A stretch of 64,000 nucleotides of DNA. Origin: Puccinia triticina (lineage: Eukaryota; Basidiomycota; Pucciniomycetes; Pucciniales; Pucciniaceae). Positions 23,906 through 35,501 of the stretch are shown piece by piece. The notes beneath the pieces were generated by a model. The model was not told the DNA's origin, did no database searches, and worked only from the letters and a program-made list of their open reading frames with translations. Location of the stretch: contig NC_070565.1 of NCBI RefSeq assembly GCF_026914185.1, forward strand, positions 5,332,001 to 5,396,000, read 5' to 3'. Position numbers and translations under genes: made by a program. Positions within the stretch are counted from its first letter, which is position 1, and each line of letters starts with the position of its first letter.

Positions 23906-24652
23906 TGTCAGAGTTCGCCTCATTGTGGTGAGACCCTGGTAACCACTCGTAAGTAACCAAACTCTTGCTGTACCTGAATCAGCCTTCTGGCTGACAGAAG
24001 ATGGCAAGGAATCAAAGACTAAACCCAGTTCGTTACCGTGTCCTTAGACAACGATGCCCGAACAGGTGATCGTAACCATCCTAGGCAGGACCAGGATGTT
24101 GACATGGACTCCACGAACCCTTGCGTGGCTTAGGAGATTCTGACCAGACTAGTCAAGAGTTTTTACCGTAAGAGTTTCCTCTACAAGACACTCATCAGAG
24201 AGTATAAAAGCAGCTCTGTGCTCCGCTCCAGTGAACTCACAGTCGCTCCTCTTCTCATATATTTTCGTGTCCTCAGATCCACAATACTCGAACTTATCAC
24301 ACTCTTGACTCAACCACCTTAGCTCCTCCCACTTGGGCAAACGCTGAGAAAACAATCTCTTTCACATTTTCTTCATTGTCATTAAAATTGTTTCATCTTT
24401 CCTCATCAGCATAAGCACAACGACCTCGTACCGTGCCCTGCCATTCTCGAATACTTTCTATCTTCTTTTCTCTTTACCTCAAAACATCTTGTGTGTTCTT
24501 GTCTTATCTCTCTCAGGGAGTTTCCGCTTCTCATAGCGCCATCACTCCTGCTCTCAGGTAAGAGCCAAAGCAACATCTGTTCCTGATCAAATAAACTTGT
24601 ACAACCATTGTTCTAATTAAGAAATCAAACTCTCAGTTGTTCAATTCTTACA
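23906..24652 (+). repeat. Copia 5' LTR
   Basis: Starts TGTCAGAGTT and ends CAATTCTTACA. A TATA box (TATAAAA, 24,203-24,209) about 300 bp in, followed by a pyrimidine-rich leader, is the likely promoter. Confidence 0.95.
24203..24209 (+). promoter_or_regulatory. Copia LTR TATA box
   Basis: TATAAAA in AGAGTATAAAAGCAGC. The identical site in the 3' LTR is at 29,055-29,061. The position is consistent with the U3/R boundary. Confidence 0.6.
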
Positions 24653-24722
24653 GATTTACAGTCTCGACACAGCTCAAACGGATCAACTTCTCACTATCAA
24701 CTGACAGAGCAGGAACAAATAA

Positions 24723-27700
24723 ATGGCGTCTACCAGCACCAAGGACGAGCTCAACAACCTTCCAATACTCCTTGGAACCAGTAACTACCCCCTTTGGATC
24801 AAACGGATGGAAGGTTACCTTGCGCACAAGAAACTTGACACTGTCTTGGCAAACGATCCCGGTCCTGATCCCACAGTCCGCATCAGAGAACAACTCCGAG
24901 AATCAGCCTACATCATTGGAACCAAGCTGGGCGACAGAATCTACAATGGAATCGTCAGAGGCACTGCCAACACCAACGGCTATGAGCTCTGGACCAAGAT
25001 AAAGCGAATGTTTGGGCGAGGAACTACTCACAACAACCAACAAGCAATAGCCAGATGGAATTATCTTCGATACAAAGGGGATCTGACCATCTTCATAGAA
25101 CAGGTTGAATCTTGCCTGGCCCAGTTCGATGTGATTGCCTTCGACCTCCCGGAAAAAACCATTTGCGGAACCATCATAGCTAAAATTGCGGAACGAAGAA
25201 AGGGAATCACTGATCCGCTCATCTCAAACGTCGAACTGATGGAAAACTCAGACCTTCTTCTTGAAACTCTCCGTGACATAGCCAACCACGATGATGCTAC
25301 TCACAAACCTAATCATGCAGAAAGACAGGCAACGGCTCTTTCCAGCAATGGCCAATCCAGACCACCACCCAGGTGCAAGAACGGAGTTCATAACCCTGAA
25401 GCCAACCACACAGAAGAAAACTGTTGGGCTTTGCACCCTGAGAAGAGGCCTATACGAAAGCTCAAGGCTACCGCGAACAACACGACGCCTGCTCAGCCTT
25501 CCACCTCGACCTATGAAAGGCCAGCCTTTGCCAACTGCACCACTCTCAGTCTATCAACAAACGCGCAGAAGCTTTTTCCAGTACTTGACTCTGGTGCATC
25601 ACACCACATGTTCAACAACCTTGACTTTCTCTCTGACGTCGAAACGTGTCAAATCCCCATCAGTACCGGCAAAGGAACCGCTGAGTTAACCGCGGTCAGA
25701 CGAGGAACGGCCACCATTTATCAAGCGACTGGAAAAATTCTCTTGCTACCCGATTCGCTCTTTGTTCCAGGATTGTCAAGAAACCTTATCTCCATGGTGA
25801 AGCTCATAAAAGACACTGCATCAATCAAACGAATTGGATCCGCCCACGAAGTCACCATTGATGGTTCGATACTGTTCATGTGCAGACGTGTTAACGATGT
25901 GCTCGAGTTCATTCATCCGATTGGTCCTGTCTCAACTCTCGTCACGACCTTGTCAACTTGCTCCCATTCTGGAAAAACGACTCCTTTCGAAACATGGCAC
26001 AATTGCCTTGGGCACGCAAGCATTGCTCGTATCAAAAATGCGCTCCCTGGCGTCGAACTAGAAAGCACAGTAACATGCGACACCTGCATGAAAGGAAAGA
26101 TCTCAAAACTTCCCTTCAAAAGCCACTTCGACAAGACCAACAATCCACTTGAAGTTGTCCACGCCGACCTGGTTGGACCGATTACCCCCTCGACAAATGC
26201 GGGAGCCAAGTATTTTCTCACTCTGGTCGACCAACACACTGGCTTCATCAGTGTAACTCTTCTCAAAGAGAAACGACAGGCAGCTGAGGCAATCATCGAC
26301 TTTCAGGTTTTCTTTGAAAAACAAACCGGCCACCCCCTTAAGAAATTAATCACTGACGGCGGCGGGGAATTCTGCAACAGACAGCTCTCTACATACCTCA
26401 AAGAATGCGGCATCCAACATAACATAGCACCACCCTACACTCCTCAACACAACGGAGTTGCGGAGAGGGCGAATCGTACAATCATCAACATGACCCGATG
26501 TGCAATGGCTCAATCCAACCTGGCGAAGGAATGGTGGGGGGAGGCTGTCAAGATGGCAATGCTGACAACCAACTGCCTTGCTTCCCTCAGTAAAACCAAG
26601 ATATCACCAGTCAAACAAATGTTCAAGAAGATACCGAACTTCTCCTTCTTTAGGCCCTTTGGATGCAAGGCTTGGATGGTCAAGCCGAAGAATCTTCGAG
26701 GCGGCAAGTTTGATCCAGTTGCGTGGGAGGGAATACTAGTCGGATACTCCAACGACTACTCCTCTTATAGACTCATTTGACTTGACGACAAGAAAATCAT
26801 TGAGACACGTCATGCGCTCTTTGATGAATCCGTTTTTCCTTCACTCACGGCGCTTAATCCCAGCTATGACTCTGTTTCGAACTCACCTTTTCCCACCATC
26901 TTGGATGATGAAATCCTTCCGTACGCTGACGACGGCCCAGATTCGGTAACTCATGAACATGCGTCCCAACTTGAGGAGCAACAGCCAATGGACCTAGACG
27001 AAGAGGAACAAGAAGACCGGCAAGATTCCGACTCTGATCCGCAAGACGTGCCCTCGCTCAGAAGAATCAAAATCATAGGACCCAGGCACCCAACATTAAT
27101 TGACAGTGACATCAATGCAGCCAACATTCGAAACTTTCCTCGACGAGTCCCGACTGCCTTCAACGCGGAACAAATTGAACCTCGAAACCATCATCAAGCC
27201 ATCACCAGCGCTGATAGTGCTTCTTGGATAGCCGCGGAAGCAAGAGAGGTTGAGAACATGAAATCTCACAATGTCTGGATCGAGAGGGCAAGGCAGCCTG
27301 GTATGCATTCAATTCCTTCGACATGGGCTTACCGAAAGAAGCTTGGGGCAGACAATCAAGTCATTGAGTACAAGGCTAGGATCTGCGCTCAGGGTTTTCG
27401 GCAGACATATGGACTCAATTTTGATCTCAAATACGCGCCAACCGGCAAGCCCTCGTCCCTTCGAATGCTCCTTTCGTTTGCGGTAGTCAACGATCTCCTC
27501 ATTCATCAGCTGGACGTCAAATCCGCCTTCCTAACGTGTGATCTCAAGGAACAAGTCTACATGTTACCACCTCCTGGATACAAGCCCAATCGAAACATCG
27601 TACTCGAACTGAGAAAAGCCATCTACGGCCTTAAACAAGCCTCCCTCGCCTGGTACAACAGGCTCAGCGCTTTTCTCGTTTGCATTGGCTTTTCGATCTC

Positions 27701-28808
27701 CGTCGCCGACCCCTGTGTCTTCTGGAAATTGACTGAACCCCCAACATGGATTTTTGCGCATGTTGACGATCTTGTCATCGTCAGCAAAGACCCAGAAATC
27801 TTCCGAAAGCAGATGAGCAACGAGTTCCAAATCAAGTATCTAGGAGATGCCACCTTTCTCCTCGGCATGAAGCTTGATCGAGTTCCCAACGGCATCGTTC
27901 TCAATCAATCTCAATATGTCGAACGGAAGCTAATTGAGTTTGATGCATCTGATTTGCCTCCATCTTTGTGCCCCCTCGATCCAAAAACTCATCTTGTTAA
28001 GGCCAGCCAATCGGACATCGAGAAACTCAAAACACTTGGTATCAACTACAGAGCAATCATAGGATCACTCAACTACCTCAGCATCCTAACGCGACCTGAC
28101 ATATCCTATGCTGTCAGCAAGCTCTCCCAGTACCTCGAATCACCCGGCTTGTCCCATTACAAATCAGCTATGCAGGTCTTTCGTTATCTGTCAGGTACCC
28201 GTCACATTGGACTGTCGTTCCTCAAAAATCAACCTTCAGCCCTACTCGTTTCCATTGATGCAGACTGGGCCAATTGTCCAGACACTCGACGCTCGCACAC
28301 TGGATACATGGTCACTCGAAATCAACACTTGATCTCATGGAAGTCGTGCAAACAACCCACGGTTTCTCTCTCATCAACCGAAGCCGAGTACAAGTCTCTT
28401 TCCGACGCATGCAAGGAAATTGCCTGGTTCAGGAACCTTGTGAATGAAGTTCTTCCCGCTCAGGCCGAAGAAGCAACCACCATCCTGGTCGACAACAGAG
28501 GAGCGATTGATCTCGCTCTCAGTCAAACCAGCCAAAATGGCTTCCGCACGAAGCATATGGATCTTCGCCTCCACTTCGTCCGAGAAATGATCATGGCGGA
28601 CGTCATTCGCCTCAAGTACGTTGCTTCACAAGAAAACATTGCAGACTTTCTCACAAAGCCGGTCGGTCGCAGCAAGATCCTTCGCGCCCTCTCAAACCTC
28701 ACTAGCAACGTCTCACTCTCTCCTGCTTCCAGCATCGCTGCTGAAAGCAAGGCAGCCTGTCAGAGTTTGCCTCATTGTGGTGAGACCCTGGTAACCACTC
28801 GTAAGTAA
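24723..28808 (+). pseudogene. Copia gag-pol polyprotein with one in-frame TGA
   Basis: A single frame of 1,361 codons plus stop, broken once by TGA at 26778-26780 (codon 686, after SSYRLI). Order of domains: gag (UBN2-like, NLPILLGTSNYPLWIKRMEG); a Cys/His motif near 220 (CKNGVHN...HTEENC); aspartic protease LDSGASHHMF near 289; GAG-pre-integrase WHNCLGHASI...CDTCMKGK near 423-455; integrase D,D,E at HADLVG (480), ITDGGGE (541) and VAERANR (579); reverse transcriptase with QLDVKSAFL (928) and HVDDLVIV (1013); and RNase H IDADWANC (1178) with STEAEYKSL (1219). The last codons run into the 3' LTR. Related elements have Arg where the TGA stands, so CGA to TGA is the likely change. Everything else looks functional. 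Confidence 0.95.
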
Positions 28809-29504
28809 CCAAACTCTTGCTGTACCTGAATCAGCCTTCTGGCTGACAGAAGATGGCAAGGAATCAAAGACTAAACCCAGTTCGTTACCGTGTCCTTAGA
28901 CAACAATGCCCGAACAGGTGATCGTAACCATCCTAGGCAGGACCAGGATGTTGACATGGACTCCACGAACCCTTGCGTGGCTTAGGAGATTCTGACCAGA
29001 CTAGTCAAGAGTTTTTACCGTAAGAGTTTCCTCTACAAGACACTCATCAGAGAGTATAAAAGCAGCTCTGTGCTCCGCTCCAGTGAACTCACAGTCGCTC
29101 CTCTTCTCATATATTTTCGTGTCCTCAGATCCACAATACTCGAACTTATCACACTCTTGACTCAACCACCTTAGCTCCTCCCACTTGGGCAAACGCTGAG
29201 AAAACAATCTCTTTCACATTTTCTTCATTGTCATTAAAATTGTTTCATCTTTCCTCATCAGCATAAGCACAACGACCTCGTACCGTGCCCTGCCATTCTC
29301 GAATACTTTCTATCTTCTTTTCTCTTTACCTTAAAACATCTCGTGTGTTCTTGTCTTATCTCTCTCAGGGAGTTTCCGCTTCTCATAGCGCCATCACTCC
29401 TGCTCTCAGGTAAGAGCCAAAGCAACATCTGTTCCTGATCAAATAAACTTGTACAACCATTGTTCTAATTAAGAAATCAAACTCTCAGTTGTTCAATTCT
29501 TACA
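28758..29504 (+). repeat. Copia 3' LTR
   Basis: 747 bp, same length as the 5' LTR, with four base differences by eye and no indel. It ends TTCTTACA just before ACCAC. Confidence 0.95.
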
Positions 29505-31559
29505 ACCACAACCTGACAATTTTCTTCTGCTTCCAAGTTATAAAGGTCACCTCCTGACCTCCCTTCTATTCTAGAATCGCAGACCATTTCCGAACGAATG
29601 GTGCAGTGCGGAGAGCTGTGGCAGCAGTTGGATGAAGAGACAAAAGATCAGTGGCGGGATCAAGAGTTCCTTGACACCATATCTCCACCCGATAATGTCG
29701 CGCCAGGCTCCGAGCAATCCAAAGTTGCTGTCACACAGTGGAAAAAACGAGAACGATTCAAGCTCAACATGTGGGTCCGCAAAATGAAGCGCGACGTAAG
29801 TGAAACTACTCGCTCATTCCCCTCTTTCTGATGAATGTAACTAACTTATGTTTTTCTTTTTCTCAGCTCAAAAATCTGAGCACTTCACATCAGGTTGAAG
29901 GTTTCTTTGCGCTGGCTTCGCGCGACCCTGACAACGCTGAACTTATAACCGGGGGGAGCATATTGGCTGAGGAATTCCTCGACGTTCTGGAGAAAGGTGC
30001 TAATACCTGCCAGTTGTTCTACAACTTCATCAACGGCCAACAAGCAGTCAAAGAAATCTCGGGCGACTACCCTCGACCAAGCACGAAGCGCAAACGTCGC
30101 TCCGGCAAAGATCCTGAGGATGGTGATTGTCCTTACGACCTTGGTATGTTATTTTCTTTCCAGAGAATATCCTTAACATCGTGCTTAAAACAATCTCTCC
30201 CTCTAACAGGTAGTAAGGTTGCGAATGCTGCGGAAGTTCGCGCAAAGCTCAAGCAAGCGCTGTGTAAGTTTTCCGGGTTTTGATCCTGAAAAATGCATTC
30301 AAGTGCTTATTTCTTTTCCACAACAGTCACGGCCACTCATGGCGCCTGGAACGGTGGATGGCCGGGTAATAAGACCGTTCAAAAGTTGAAAGCGATGAAC
30401 GTCACTTTGCAGGTCCTGCCAAACAACAAGCGTGTTGTCCCGGCCGACTTTTGTGCCCGGCCTTCAGATATGCGGATCGCTTGAACTCGCCGTATTCTTA
30501 CAGCTTTTGCAAACGGGTGGGTACGACTTGTTGGTCCTCCCAACCCTGATGCCTCCGAAGATCAGATACAGGCCCTTGGACATGAGCCTGACTCCGATGA
30601 CCCGGACGAATCTCCAGGTATCACTGTTTGCTTCAACGGGACCCGAATCACTAGTAAGCATCCCTCCAAAAAGGGTGTGAAGAGAGTTGGCCCCAAACGT
30701 CCTGCTGTCTTGAAGGTGGTTAAGTCCGTACGCTTCAAATGTCCCCCTCGCAAGCCCAAGAACTGTATCCCAGATTCAGAAGACGATAACTCATCCTTCT
30801 ATTCAGAAGATGATACATCATCCTCGGAACTGGATGATGGAGTCGCCCCTAAGCGCCGCATACTCACGAGGCAACAGCTTGCTCTTGTTAATTCCACTGG
30901 AACGTTTCGCGAGGAAAGATCAGTGACTCCTGTCTCTGACTCCTCGGCTTGAAAATATGCGGTCAATAATTTTGTTTCTCGTTGAATGCTCCGGTCTATC
31001 TCATTCATACAATTTATTTCCTCATCTTTAGTTATCACCCTGATCCTATTTTTTTCCCGAACAACTATTGTTCCACCTCTTGTTGATCATCCGATCATTT
31101 CCAGTTTATCTTGCTTTGAATCTCTCAGCCGATGATGTTATCTTATGTTCCCTTGTTGTCGATTCCATTTCAGTCTCAACATTCTGAAAAAGAGCATCGC
31201 TCAATCTGAAAAAGAGCATCGCTCGATCGTGTATTGAAAATGAAATGGTTCATTTCCTATTGCTTCTTAATTGTCTCAATCTATCGTTTCCCCCGGCTAA
31301 TTTTCAATGAGATAAATGATGAAAATCTCCACGAGCCACAACTCAACTCCTTGATTCAAATCCACAAGAAATACTTGCTAGCTACAGGCGACTCGGCAAA
31401 TAGTTGACTTCAGAATTGACATGAAAAATAATCTTTTCAGGTATGAAAAAGTCTTCTGGTGGTTCGGAAGTAGGGGGGAGGGTTGGATCAGTCAATCAAG
31501 GAAGCTAAGAAAATGTCGTTGGTGAGACCAACTGGTAAAGTTTTAAAGTCAGAGTTGGG

Positions 31560-31815
31560 TTGATGTGAGATCGTAAGTTCGGGAGTCAATGTTTAAAACG
31601 AAGAGATGACTTGAACACTCCGGATTGGGTGATGCTGGTGTGGTGCGGACGGGGGGATGTGATGAATGTGAGCCGGTGGTCGCAGTAACATCACTGTTGG
31701 TGTGACAAGCGGTCATCGGCCGGGTGAGGCCGGTGTGATGCAGAGGGGCGGATGTGATGTGAGCCGGTGTGGTCAGTGATGTAGCAGTAACATCACCAGC
31801 CAACTGTAGGATTGG
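31560..31815. repeat. KDZ right subterminal repeats
   Basis: Three imperfect copies of a block built from ATTGGGTGATG, CGGACGGGG, TGATGTGA and GAGCCGG, in the order also seen in the TIR. They look like expanded subterminal transposase-binding repeats, which is inference from position. The left end has fewer copies, so the two ends are asymmetric. Confidence 0.7.
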
Positions 31816-32072
31816 GTGATGCGGACGGGGTGATGTGATGTGAGCGAGTGGTCAGTCATGTAGCAGTAATGTCACCTGTAGTGTGACCGGTGATGACTGG
31901 CGCGTCTCAGAGGTGGGACTTGGGGGAATTTGGCGGAGTCCGAATCGCAGGTTTTTTAGGTATTCTGGGTTTCCCAGGGTTTTTATTTTACCTGCCAGAA
32001 AGGCGGTATGCAGGGACATAATATGGGTTTTGGGTTACCGCATACTATGGGGTGTAGGGGTGGCCACAGGTG
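31816..32072 (-). repeat. KDZ right terminal inverted repeat
   Basis: Reverse complement of 15,096-15,352 over all 257 bp by eye. It ends GGTGGCCACAGGTG and is followed by the target duplicate AGGTTTGA. Confidence 0.93.
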
Positions 32073-32080
32073 AGGTTTGA

Positions 32081-32843
32081 GGATCGGATGGGGAAAGAAT
32101 GGCCCCGTTGTGATCGGTCTCTCCGCCGATGTCTCTGATCTCCGGGGTCCTGACAGCCCATGTGGATATTATGTGTCCCCCGGGCGAGCGGCAGAGACCG
32201 GCTGGTGCATGAGCCGGAGGGCGGGCCCACCGATGGCGGAAGAAGTTTCCAGATCTGGGAAGGAGGATGCATGTAAGCAAGCTGTATGGATGGAGTGATG
32301 GATCTTGTACTGGGTTTGGGATGGCTACAACAAGTTTCGGTTTTGCTTTGCGGTTCAGGAACAGGGAATGTAGGATACATATTGATGGCGGGCATGATAC
32401 ATACATATGTATGGTTGGGCTGGCGATGGACAAGCACGATGGCTTTGGCGACGGTTGAACGCCATGCAGCAGTCCGGCGGTGGTGGATGATGGCAACGGG
32501 AGTGGGGTGCGCGGGTGGGGGATGGTTGCCAGGCTCGAGCTGAGGTGAAGAAAGGGGCTGGCTGGGTGATTTCCGGGTGGGAGTCGGCGAGGGCTTTGTG
32601 GTTCCCATGCTGTACACCTTCGGTCTCAGGCTGGATGGCTCCCAGGCGTGCAGTACAGTCACAGTGACCCACACTAGCGAGCAAAACAGCCGTCGATATC
32701 TTCCCAGCAGCAGCATCTGACTCAGCCTGAGCTCATCCAAAACAAATATTTAAACCGGCCCACCCCCCGTCCGTCTCCAGCTTAGCAAAAAAATTTAAAT
32801 ATTTAAATAAATATTTAAATAAATCATCTGTAATACATCCACC
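32081..32843. other. Upstream region of the His/Gln-rich gene
   Basis: No gene seen. At 32,786-32,822 there is an AT-only stretch with three TTTAAATA-type repeats shortly before the ATG, a possible promoter or leader element. CACCATGG at 32,841 is a strong start context. Confidence 0.5.
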
Positions 32844-34442
32844 ATGGCCACACAGCAGCATCAGCAGCATCAGCACCAGCACCAGCACCAGGCAGGACCC
32901 ACTCTACCTCCCCTCAGACCGCACGCCCACCACCCCAGCTCGCCCTCACAGCAAAACAACAACCACCACCACCACCACCACCACTACAGCCACCACCACA
33001 ACACCACGACCACCACCGACTCAAACTGGCAGACCCAGCAGCTCCTCAAGCGCACCGCAAGCAGGGCCGAGCTCAACAGCGACCAGCCACAGCAGCAGCC
33101 GCCCCCACCGCTCCCGACGCGCAGACAGTCACCGTAAGCCACGCCAGAGATGATGCACACAACTGACTAAGCCCTGGCTGACTGACGATCGCTGCCGTGT
33201 GCCAGGCCGGAGGATGGGCCCGACGGGCCGTTCATCAAGCCCGAATACCTCACCCCTCATCTGCCGCCCCAGCCCCTGCCGACACCCTCCAGCCAGGCCA
33301 GCCCCAGCCAGCAGCACCAGCAGGCCGACCGCTCCCCCGCCCGCCAGCAGCAGGGCGCCCCCGATCACCCCCACCCCCACCGCCACCCCCACCCGCCGGC
33401 TGCCGCCCCGGAGCCGGCCATGGCGCCGATCGGCAGGAGCAACTCGGTGAAGCGCCGGCGGATGTCGCTCGCAGACGAGCGCTCGCTCCTCAAAACCCCC
33501 CTCCCGCACCACCTCGCCCCGGGCTCGCCGGACACCCGCTCCGGAGCAGCATCCGCCGCCGACCCGATCAGCCCCCTCGTCATCGGCTTCACCCCGCCCC
33601 AGGAGCCGACGGCCATCCAGCAGGTCGCCAACACGATCAAGCTGCGCGAAGAGCAGAAGCGGCTCATCGAACACCGCCGGAACTCCTTCGCCGGCCTCAA
33701 CTCCTTCTCCTTCACCAACAGCCATACCCGCTCGCCCAACCCCCCCGCCCAGAACAGCTCGCCCCGCACCCTCAGAACCAACCCGCCCCCCGCCCGCTCA
33801 TCCTTCTCCAAGCCCAGCCCATCCGCATCAGCAGCCCACTGCAGCAGCAACAACACCAACAGCCCGGGCAAGCCTGGCAGTAGCAGCACCGCCCACAACG
33901 GCCTCATGAAACTGCTCTCCCATCCCAGCCTGTCCAACCCCACCCCATCGGCCTCCGCCCACTCTTCACAGCAGTCGTCCTATGATGCCCCGCCCCCAGT
34001 GGTCAACCTGCCCTCGATCGACGAGGCAGCAACAGCTGCTGCCCGCAAGCCCCCCTCCAACCGCCTCCGCCAGCCCCCCCCAGCCGGCCAGCCTGCGCCG
34101 ATCAACCACGACCCGCATCCCGACCCGATGCCGAGTCCAGAGACCGTCGACGGCAGCTCGCCCACCGAGCCGTCCCACATCGGCTCTTCCGTCGCCGACC
34201 GCCGCGGCCAGGTGGTGCGCGAAAAGGTGAAGAACATGGCCCTGGCCCCGCAGGCCTTCCGCCCCCAGCTGCTCCTCCAGCCCTCGGTCCAGTCGGCGCC
34301 CATCAGGAGCGGATTCCTGCAGGCGACCGCGCCCAACGGGGAAGTCGTCACCACCCCGCTCATCGCCCGGACCAACTTGGCCGGCGGGGCGGGGCCGAGC
34401 AGCGGCGCCCATCCCTCCGAGGCCCATCCGCAGCAGCAGCAG

Positions 34443-34477
<35 letters not shown>

Positions 34478-35501
34478 GCAGCAGCCTCGCCATGCCAAGT
34501 TCAACCCGACCAACGCTTCCAGCCTCAACCAGAGCTCCCGGCTGAACCACGCCTCCATCGGCCCCGGCCCGAGCACGGCCTATCCCAACCTGGGCGGCCC
34601 CGAGGGAGCCTACCGCCAGGGCATCGAGCGCAGGATGACCATGCATGGCGGCGCCCTCATGCAGGTCCCTACCCTCAGCCACCTCCTCTCCGGCTCCAAC
34701 AACCCGCTCGCCCACTCCCAGCCCTGTCCCGGTCGCGGCCGGCCCTTGGGGAAATCGGCTCACCCGGCCCAAGGCCACCAGACCCAGTCCATCCCCTTGG
34801 TCCCCGGCCCACCCAATCATCCGATCCCTTCCCCCTACCCCCCCAACCACCACTACCAGGCCCAACAACAACAACAACATTCACATCGATCACACGGCAC
34901 AGACGGGCCACGGACCGCGACCTTCCAGGACCCGCCGCCGGGCTCGGCGCGTCTACGGGGCTCGATCAGCGGCGGCGGCGGCGGGGGGATGGGCTCCTCG
35001 TCGTCGTCGTCGGGGGGAGGAGGGATCCCGTCGAAGCAGATGTTCCTGCAACTGTTCGAGAGCTTCTACGACTCGCTCTCGGACTCGAAAGTGTTGCAGA
35101 ACAACCTCGAGGAGCAGATCCGGCGCTCGGCCCAGCTGCTCAACTCGCTCCAACAGTCGGCCGGCGTGTTCGAGGCGATCCTCGACGACCGGCTCGCCGC
35201 CGTCCAGACCCAGTCCACCCGCGAGCTCCAGATCCTCGAGAACAGGATTGACCAGCTCGAGGCCCGCCTCTCGGCTACCACCCCCATCTCGACCATCCCT
35301 ACTACCGATGACGACGTCTCCGGCGAGCTCCCGGATCACGCCGACGATAAAGCCCACCCCTCAGGCCCCAACGAGTCGCCCAAGATCCCCCTCTCCACCG
35401 TCCGTACTCTTTCTCCCCTCCTTCGTCTCTCCACTCCTTACTCACTCTCCCCCTCTCTCCCTCCCCCATGTGTAGCAGAACTCGAGCGCGACTTCTACTA
35501 G
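32844..35501 (+). CDS. His/Gln-rich protein with C-terminal coiled coil, probably nuclear regulator
   Basis: I cannot name this family with confidence. Exon 1 is 32844-33133, and exon 2 runs from 33206 (gtaagc...ccag intron, in phase) to about 35,400. The last short exon is uncertain; one reading ends ELERDFY at 35,501. The protein has about 830 residues. The N terminus is His/Gln-rich (QHQHQHQHQ, then seven His), then GRSNSVKRRRMSLAD, a likely nuclear signal. A conserved-looking block follows, ISPLVIGFTPPQ...ANTIKLREEQKRLIEHRR. A pure Gln tract (19 Gln, mixed CAG/CAA, about 34,430-34,486) precedes a Gly/Ser linker. The C-terminal coiled coil is FLQLFESFYDSLSDSKVLQN...LEEQIRRSAQLLNSLQQS. Third positions are strongly C/G. 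This architecture fits a transcriptional regulator, but that is inference. Confidence 0.72.

Larger units (their letters stand above)
23906..29504 (+). mobile_element. Ty1/Copia LTR retrotransposon, nearly intact
   Basis: 5,599 bp with 747-bp LTRs (TG...CA) and a 5-bp target duplication ACCAC (23,901-23,905 and 29,505-29,509), which restores the interrupted repeat unit. By eye the LTRs differ at only four sites (23916/28768, 24053/28905, 24480/29332, 24490/29342), so insertion is recent. One long reading frame for gag-pol carries a single stop. No obvious primer-binding site was recognised just after the 5' LTR. Confidence 0.96.
21890..30952 (+). pseudogene. KDZ-borne HMG-box-like protein gene, split by insertions
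   Basis: Exons 21890-21944, 22021-22997, 29575-29795, 29867-30143, 30210-30263 and 30327-30952 join in phase apart from two lesions. The N-terminal third is low-complexity Pro/Ser with a basic patch (PPPKKRAPRRKAPSRSF). Then come RLTPDDKLALKEAYRQYQRS and a segment, GPTNFNNFCVYD...ISERMVQCGELWQQLDEETK, whose spacing and residues resemble an HMG box (my inference). A basic run (RPSTKRKRRS) and an acidic C terminus follow. The lesions are a C13 run at 22,708-22,720, one C short for the downstream frame, and TGA at 30482-30484. Intron 2 (22,998-29,574) contains the tandem array and the Copia element. Similar proteins accompany KDZ transposases in rusts as far as I recall. The function is unknown, perhaps DNA bending for transposition. 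Confidence 0.75.
15096..32072 (+). mobile_element. KDZ-superfamily DNA transposon with nested insertions
   Basis: The termini are inverted repeats of 257 bp (15,096-15,352 and 31,816-32,072) starting CACCTGTGGCCACC. By eye the two arms are identical. An exact 8-bp target duplication, AGGTTTGA, flanks the element (15,088-15,095 and 32,073-32,080). Eight-bp duplications are known for KDZ/Zisupton elements, which fits the transposase inside. Two cargo genes read rightward: a KDZ transposase (15,586-18,969) and an HMG-box-like protein (21,890-30,952). A fold-back element, a 329-bp tandem array and a 5.6-kb Copia element lie inside. Without the Copia and fold-back sequences the element would be about 10.6 kb. 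Identical arms suggest recent transposition, or homogenisation, although both genes are now broken. Confidence 0.93.

Noticed and set aside
33129..34911. Several long antisense frames (up to 304 codons) rich in Gly and Leu repeats
   Set aside because: They are complements of the GC-rich His/Gln/Pro coding exons; the plus strand has a Kozak start, good splice sites and a coiled coil.
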